Shown piece by piece: positions 60,544-64,000 of a DNA stretch of 64,000 bases. How positions within the stretch are numbered: position 1 is the first letter of the stretch; every line of letters starts with the position of its first letter. A model generated the notes under the pieces. That model was not told where the DNA came from. It saw nothing but the letters and a program-made list of their open reading frames with translations, and searched no databases. Source of the DNA: Deltaproteobacteria bacterium (GTDB taxonomy: Bacteria; Desulfobacterota; Desulfobulbia; Desulfobulbales; Desulfurivibrionaceae); assembly GCA_021811385.1 (NCBI GenBank), contig JAJZPC010000001.1:1-64000 (forward strand). Reading direction: 5' to 3'. The position numbers were made by a program, and so were the translations under genes.

Positions 60544-60597
60544 TCCTCGCCCTGGAAGCTTCAGAAGCTGCCGGCCAAATCCTGCCGACAACCAGGG
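60544..60597 (+). repeat. 54-bp direct repeat copy B
   Basis: TCCTCGCCCTGGAAGCTTCAGAAGCTGCCGGCCAAATCCTGCCGACAACCAGGG; ~90% identical to copy A. Confidence 0.85.
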
Positions 60598-60701
60598 CAT
60601 GAAGGGGAGTCTTATCCGCAGGCTTGACAGGGTGGAATTCCTTCGGTAAACAGAGCGGGATTTGGAGTAACGCGGAACAACCCCCAGAGGAATTCACAGC
60701 C

Positions 60702-61184
60702 ATGATCGTTGATCGTTTGCATAATTATACCTGCTACCCATTGGGCAAACCGTGGCAATTGGCCTTTGATTTTCTCCTCTCGTTGCCGCCCGATGCGGAA
60801 GAAAGAAAATACCCTTTGCAGGGCGATGACCTCTTCGCCATTGTCATGAGCTATGAAACAGGCCCGCCGGAAACCGCCGGGATCGAAGCGCACCGCAAGT
60901 ATCTGGATATTCAAATGGTTATCTCGGGAGAAGAGGGGATTGGCTGGAGCCAGGTGGATGACCTGGAGATTGACACCCCCTATGACGCGACCAAGGATGC
61001 GGAATTGTACAAACATCCGAAGCAGGGGCTGCTGCGGGTGAATCTGTTCCCGGGAGACTTCATGGCCCTGTTCCCCCATGATGCCCATATGCCGTCGATC
61101 ATGACCCGGCAAGGACCGGTCCTTACCAAAAAGGTGGTGGTCAAGGTGGGCATGCATCTTCTCGAAAAATACCCCCCCGCCTGA
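60702..61184 (+). CDS. YhcH/YjgK/YiaL family protein (DUF386)
   Basis: EAHRKYLDIQMVISGEEGIGW; LFPGDFMALFPHDAHMPSI; VKKVVVKV-like end. Confidence 0.85.
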   Translation: MIVDRLHNYTCYPLGKPWQLAFDFLLSLPPDAEERKYPLQGDDLFAIVMSYETGPPETAGIEAHRKYLDIQMVISGEEGIGWSQVDDLEIDTPYDATKDAELYKHPKQGLLRVNLFPGDFMALFPHDAHMPSIMTRQGPVLTKKVVVKVGMHLLEKYPPA

Positions 61185-61190
61185 AGGCCC

Positions 61191-63005
61191 TCAGCCCTCC
61201 CCGCCGGTTGCCTCGCAAAACCGCCGGATCTCGCCAAGAAACTCCGCGCCGTAGCGTTCGAGCTTATGGGCGCCGACCCCGTGGATGCGCAGGAAGGAGT
61301 CGTCGTCAATGGGCCGATGGGCAGCCATCTCCGCCAGGGCGACATCGCTGAAGATGACAAAGGGCGGCACCCCGGCCGCATCGGCCAAGTCTTTACGAAC
61401 CGTGCGCAGCCTGGCAAACAGCTCCTGATTGTACTCCAGATCGCCGACCTTGCGCCGGACCGGTTTGGGCAGGGCTGCAACCTTGGCCCTGGGCTTGGCC
61501 ATACTGATGGTGTGCTCCCCGCGCAGCAAGGGCCGGGCCGAATCGTTCAATTTGAGCACCGAGAAATTCCCCACATCCTGCTCCAGATACCCCTGCTGCA
61601 CCAGATGGCGCAGAACGCTGCCCCAGTACTCCTGGCTTTTGTCCGCGCCGATACCGTAGGTGGAAAGGTGGTTATGCCCCAGCTGCAGGAGCCGCTCTTT
61701 TTTCGAGCCGCGCAGCACCTCGATCACATGCCCCACCCCGAAACGCTGATCCACCCGAAAGACGCAGGAGAGCGCCTTGCGGGCGTCCTCTGTCACATCG
61801 ACCAGCTCCGGCGGGTTGAGACAGATATCGCAATTGCCGCAATCCTGCGCCAACCGGTCGCCGAAATAGCCGAGCAGCACCTGCCTGCGGCAGCTCAAGG
61901 CCTCGGCAAACCCCACCATGGTGTTGAGCTTGTGGAGTTCGATCCGCTTCTGTTCCGCATTGTCGCTGTTTTCGATCAACCCACGGGCCAGGGCGATGTC
62001 GCCGTAGCCGAACAAAAGCAGCGCCTCGGCCGCCAAGCCGTCTCGACCGGCGCGGCCTGTTTCCTGGTAATAGCTTTCGATGTTCTTGGGGATGTCGTAA
62101 TGCACCACATAGCGGATGTTGGACTTGTCGATGCCCATGCCGAAAGCCACCGTGGCCACGATGATCCGGACATCGTCGCGCAGAAAATCCTCCTGCACCC
62201 GTTGCCGCTGGGCCGCAGGCAACCCGGCGTGGTAGGAGGCCGCGGAAAACCCGGCATCGCGCAGTTGCTCGGTCACCTTTTCCACCCGCTTGCGGCTCAG
62301 GCAGTAGACGATGCCGGCCTCCTCCCGCCGCCCCTGCAAAAAATTGGCGAGCTGGGCAAAAGGCTTGTGTTTTTCCAGCACGGTGTAGCGGATATTGGGC
62401 CGGTCAAAGCCGGAAACATAGCACTGGTTTGATCGTAAGCCCAGGCGTTCGAGGATGTCCTTGCGGGTATGGGGCTCTGCCGTGGCGGTGAGGGCGATCA
62501 GAGGGATATCGGGAAAGAGCTTGCGCAGCTGGCCGAGCTTGCAGTATTCGGGGCGGAAATCATGGCCCCACTGGGAGATGCAGTGCGCCTCGTCGATGGC
62601 GAACAGGGCAATGGGGATCTCGCGCAGCCGCTCCACAAACCCGTCGCTCATCAACCGTTCCGGCGCGACATAGAGCAGATCCAGCTCCTGCCGGTGCAAC
62701 TGGGCAAGAACCTGGCGCGCCTCCTCGCTTTTTAAAGAAGAGTTGTAAAAGGCCGCCCGGACCCCGCAGGCGATAAGGGCATCCACCTGATCCTTCATCA
62801 GGGAGATCAGGGGGGAAACCACGATGCCCACGCCTGGGCGGTGCAGGGCCGGGATCTGATAACAGAGCGATTTGCCGCCGCCGGTGGGCATCAGGACAAA
62901 GGCGTCCTCGCCCCGGATCAATCCTTCGATGATCTCCTGCTGCGGGGGCCGGAAGGTGTCGTAGCCGAATATCTTTTTGAGGCTTTCCAGGGGGGTGGCG
63001 TGCAT
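61191..63005 (-). CDS. recQ: ATP-dependent DNA helicase RecQ
   Basis: FVLMPTGGGKSLCYQIPAL, FAIDEAHCISQWGHDFRPEY, YYQETGRAGRDG, RQC Cys residues, HRDC C-terminus. Confidence 0.95.
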   Translation of the reverse strand: MHATPLESLKKIFGYDTFRPPQQEIIEGLIRGEDAFVLMPTGGGKSLCYQIPALHRPGVGIVVSPLISLMKDQVDALIACGVRAAFYNSSLKSEEARQVLAQLHRQELDLLYVAPERLMSDGFVERLREIPIALFAIDEAHCISQWGHDFRPEYCKLGQLRKLFPDIPLIALTATAEPHTRKDILERLGLRSNQCYVSGFDRPNIRYTVLEKHKPFAQLANFLQGRREEAGIVYCLSRKRVEKVTEQLRDAGFSAASYHAGLPAAQRQRVQEDFLRDDVRIIVATVAFGMGIDKSNIRYVVHYDIPKNIESYYQETGRAGRDGLAAEALLLFGYGDIALARGLIENSDNAEQKRIELHKLNTMVGFAEALSCRRQVLLGYFGDRLAQDCGNCDICLNPPELVDVTEDARKALSCVFRVDQRFGVGHVIEVLRGSKKERLLQLGHNHLSTYGIGADKSQEYWGSVLRHLVQQGYLEQDVGNFSVLKLNDSARPLLRGEHTISMAKPRAKVAALPKPVRRKVGDLEYNQELFARLRTVRKDLADAAGVPPFVIFSDVALAEMAAHRPIDDDSFLRIHGVGAHKLERYGAEFLGEIRRFCEATGGEG

Positions 63006-63117
63006 GCGATTCAGAGATCCTTTTTTTTATTGTCAAACGATCCCTGATCTTACCCAGCATGACAACTCTCCGCCACCCTGTATCGCCTGTCCTGAAAAAA
63101 AACCGCCTGGCGGATAA

Positions 63118-63969
63118 TTACAAATAGCCCTGCATTATCTGTCGCAGCCCCTCCCGGGAAACCTCCTGCCTTGCGAGCGGCCCGTTTTTAAGAACCGCGA
63201 ACTGCTCCTCAAAGAGCGGCTTTCCCATCTTATAGATCACCCCGAGCGGGATGCGCTCCCCGAATTCCAGGGCAATGCGCAGAGCCTGACCATGATCGGT
63301 GGGATCATGGTCCTCGCCAAGTTCATAACAATGTTCCTTGTACCATTGATAGGTGTTGACCTTGTTGAACGAGACGCAAGGTTGCAGGATATCCACCAGG
63401 GATGTGCCCCGATGCTGGATGGCCTGGGCGATGAGGCCGGCAAGGTGCTCCGGCATGCCTGCATAACCGCGAGCCACAAAGGAAGCGCCCATGGTCACGG
63501 CCACGGCCACCGGGTTGAAGGGCGGGGCAAAAGCGCCATGGGGCTGGGCCTTGGTCACGAATCCCTGCTCCGAGGTAGGGCTGGCCTGGCCCTTGGTAAG
63601 ACCGTACACCCGATTATCGTGCGCCAGGATGGTGAGGTCGAGATTGCGGCGCAGGGCGGCGAGAAAATGGTTGCCGCCCTCCCCGTACATGCAGCCGTCG
63701 CCGCTTTCAGCGATCACGGTGAGTTCGGGGTTGGCGAGCTTTGCCCCGATGGCCACGGGCAGGCTGCGGCCGTGCAGCCCGTTAAAAACATTGGCCTTCA
63801 GATAATGCGGCGCCTTGGCTGCCTGGCCGATGCCGGAAACCAATAGCACCTGATGAGGCGCAAGCCCGCAGGCGACCAGGGCGTACTTCAGGGAGTTGAG
63901 AATCCCGAAATTGCCGCAGCCGGGGCACCAGGCTGTTTCGTATTTGCCGTATTCCTCGATGGATGTCAT
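63118..63969 (-). CDS. 2-oxoacid:ferredoxin oxidoreductase, beta (TPP) subunit
   Basis: WCPGCGNFGILNSLKYAL, VSGIGQAAKAPHYLK, IAESGDGCMYGEGGNHFLAALRRN TPP motif. Confidence 0.9.
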   Translation of the reverse strand: MTSIEEYGKYETAWCPGCGNFGILNSLKYALVACGLAPHQVLLVSGIGQAAKAPHYLKANVFNGLHGRSLPVAIGAKLANPELTVIAESGDGCMYGEGGNHFLAALRRNLDLTILAHDNRVYGLTKGQASPTSEQGFVTKAQPHGAFAPPFNPVAVAVTMGASFVARGYAGMPEHLAGLIAQAIQHRGTSLVDILQPCVSFNKVNTYQWYKEHCYELGEDHDPTDHGQALRIALEFGERIPLGVIYKMGKPLFEEQFAVLKNGPLARQEVSREGLRQIMQGYL

Positions 63970-64000
63970 GCGCGTTCCTCCACGGCTGCAAGGCGTTCCA
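63966..64000 (-). CDS. partial upstream subunit (probable alpha subunit), last 11 codons
   Basis: Minus-strand ...ERLAAVEERA* ends in an ATGA overlap with the beta subunit start. Confidence 0.5.
   Translation of the reverse strand, partial: ERLAAVEERA

Noticed and set aside
60430-60627. 65-aa ORF downstream of the PhnD-like gene
   Set aside because: Explained by the hairpin plus the 54-bp repeat copy B; unlikely to be a real gene.
1-64000. CRISPR arrays, rRNA genes, prophage structural genes
   Set aside because: None seen: no regularly spaced direct repeats, no rRNA-like sequence and no phage structural proteins.

Overview
This 64-kb window looks like a chromosomal segment from a Gram-negative anaerobe, deltaproteobacterium/Desulfobulbales-like by overall gene content (inference only). 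It has two parts. (1) About 1-32 kb is lower in GC by eye and almost entirely minus-strand. It is a surface-polysaccharide (O-antigen/capsule-like) cluster: Wzy-like polymerase (partial at the left edge and absent from the ORF track), Wzz-like protein, a DMFase-beta-like protein, Wzx-like flippase, glycosyltransferases, a NeuC-NeuB-NeuA nonulosonate module, several methyltransferases, a sulfotransferase and CysC (APS kinase), WecB/WecC/TviB-type enzymes, and a bi-domain dehydrogenase. It is headed by an RfaH-like NusG paralog. A sigma70-like promoter and an ops-like element (GGCGGTAGCATG) lie between that regulator and the first cluster gene. The cluster carries a complete IS1380-family element (TACAA target duplication; transposase broken by a 4-bp tandem duplication), a complete IS630-family element (TA-flanked; transposase split at an A7 run), an IS3-family scar fused to the 3' end of wecB, and a ~95-bp MITE-like palindrome. 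(2) About 32-64 kb is higher in GC and mostly housekeeping: tRNA-Ser(CGA), tadA, TrxB-like, gmd, tRNA-Arg(CCG), tilS, galU, priA, def, fmt, larC, pgpA, DUF748, vapBC, a nonsense-mutated RAYT, PilZ, LysR, PhnD-like, recQ and korB-like. The most notable observations are the RfaH/promoter/ops head of the cluster, an EndoQ-like PHP nuclease fused to a UvrD-type helicase, a duplicated trxB start region that forms an 11-codon leader coupled to gmd, a 54-bp direct repeat encoding the C-terminus of the LysR regulator, and IS-derived codons ending wecB. No database search was run; family names come from recognised motifs.
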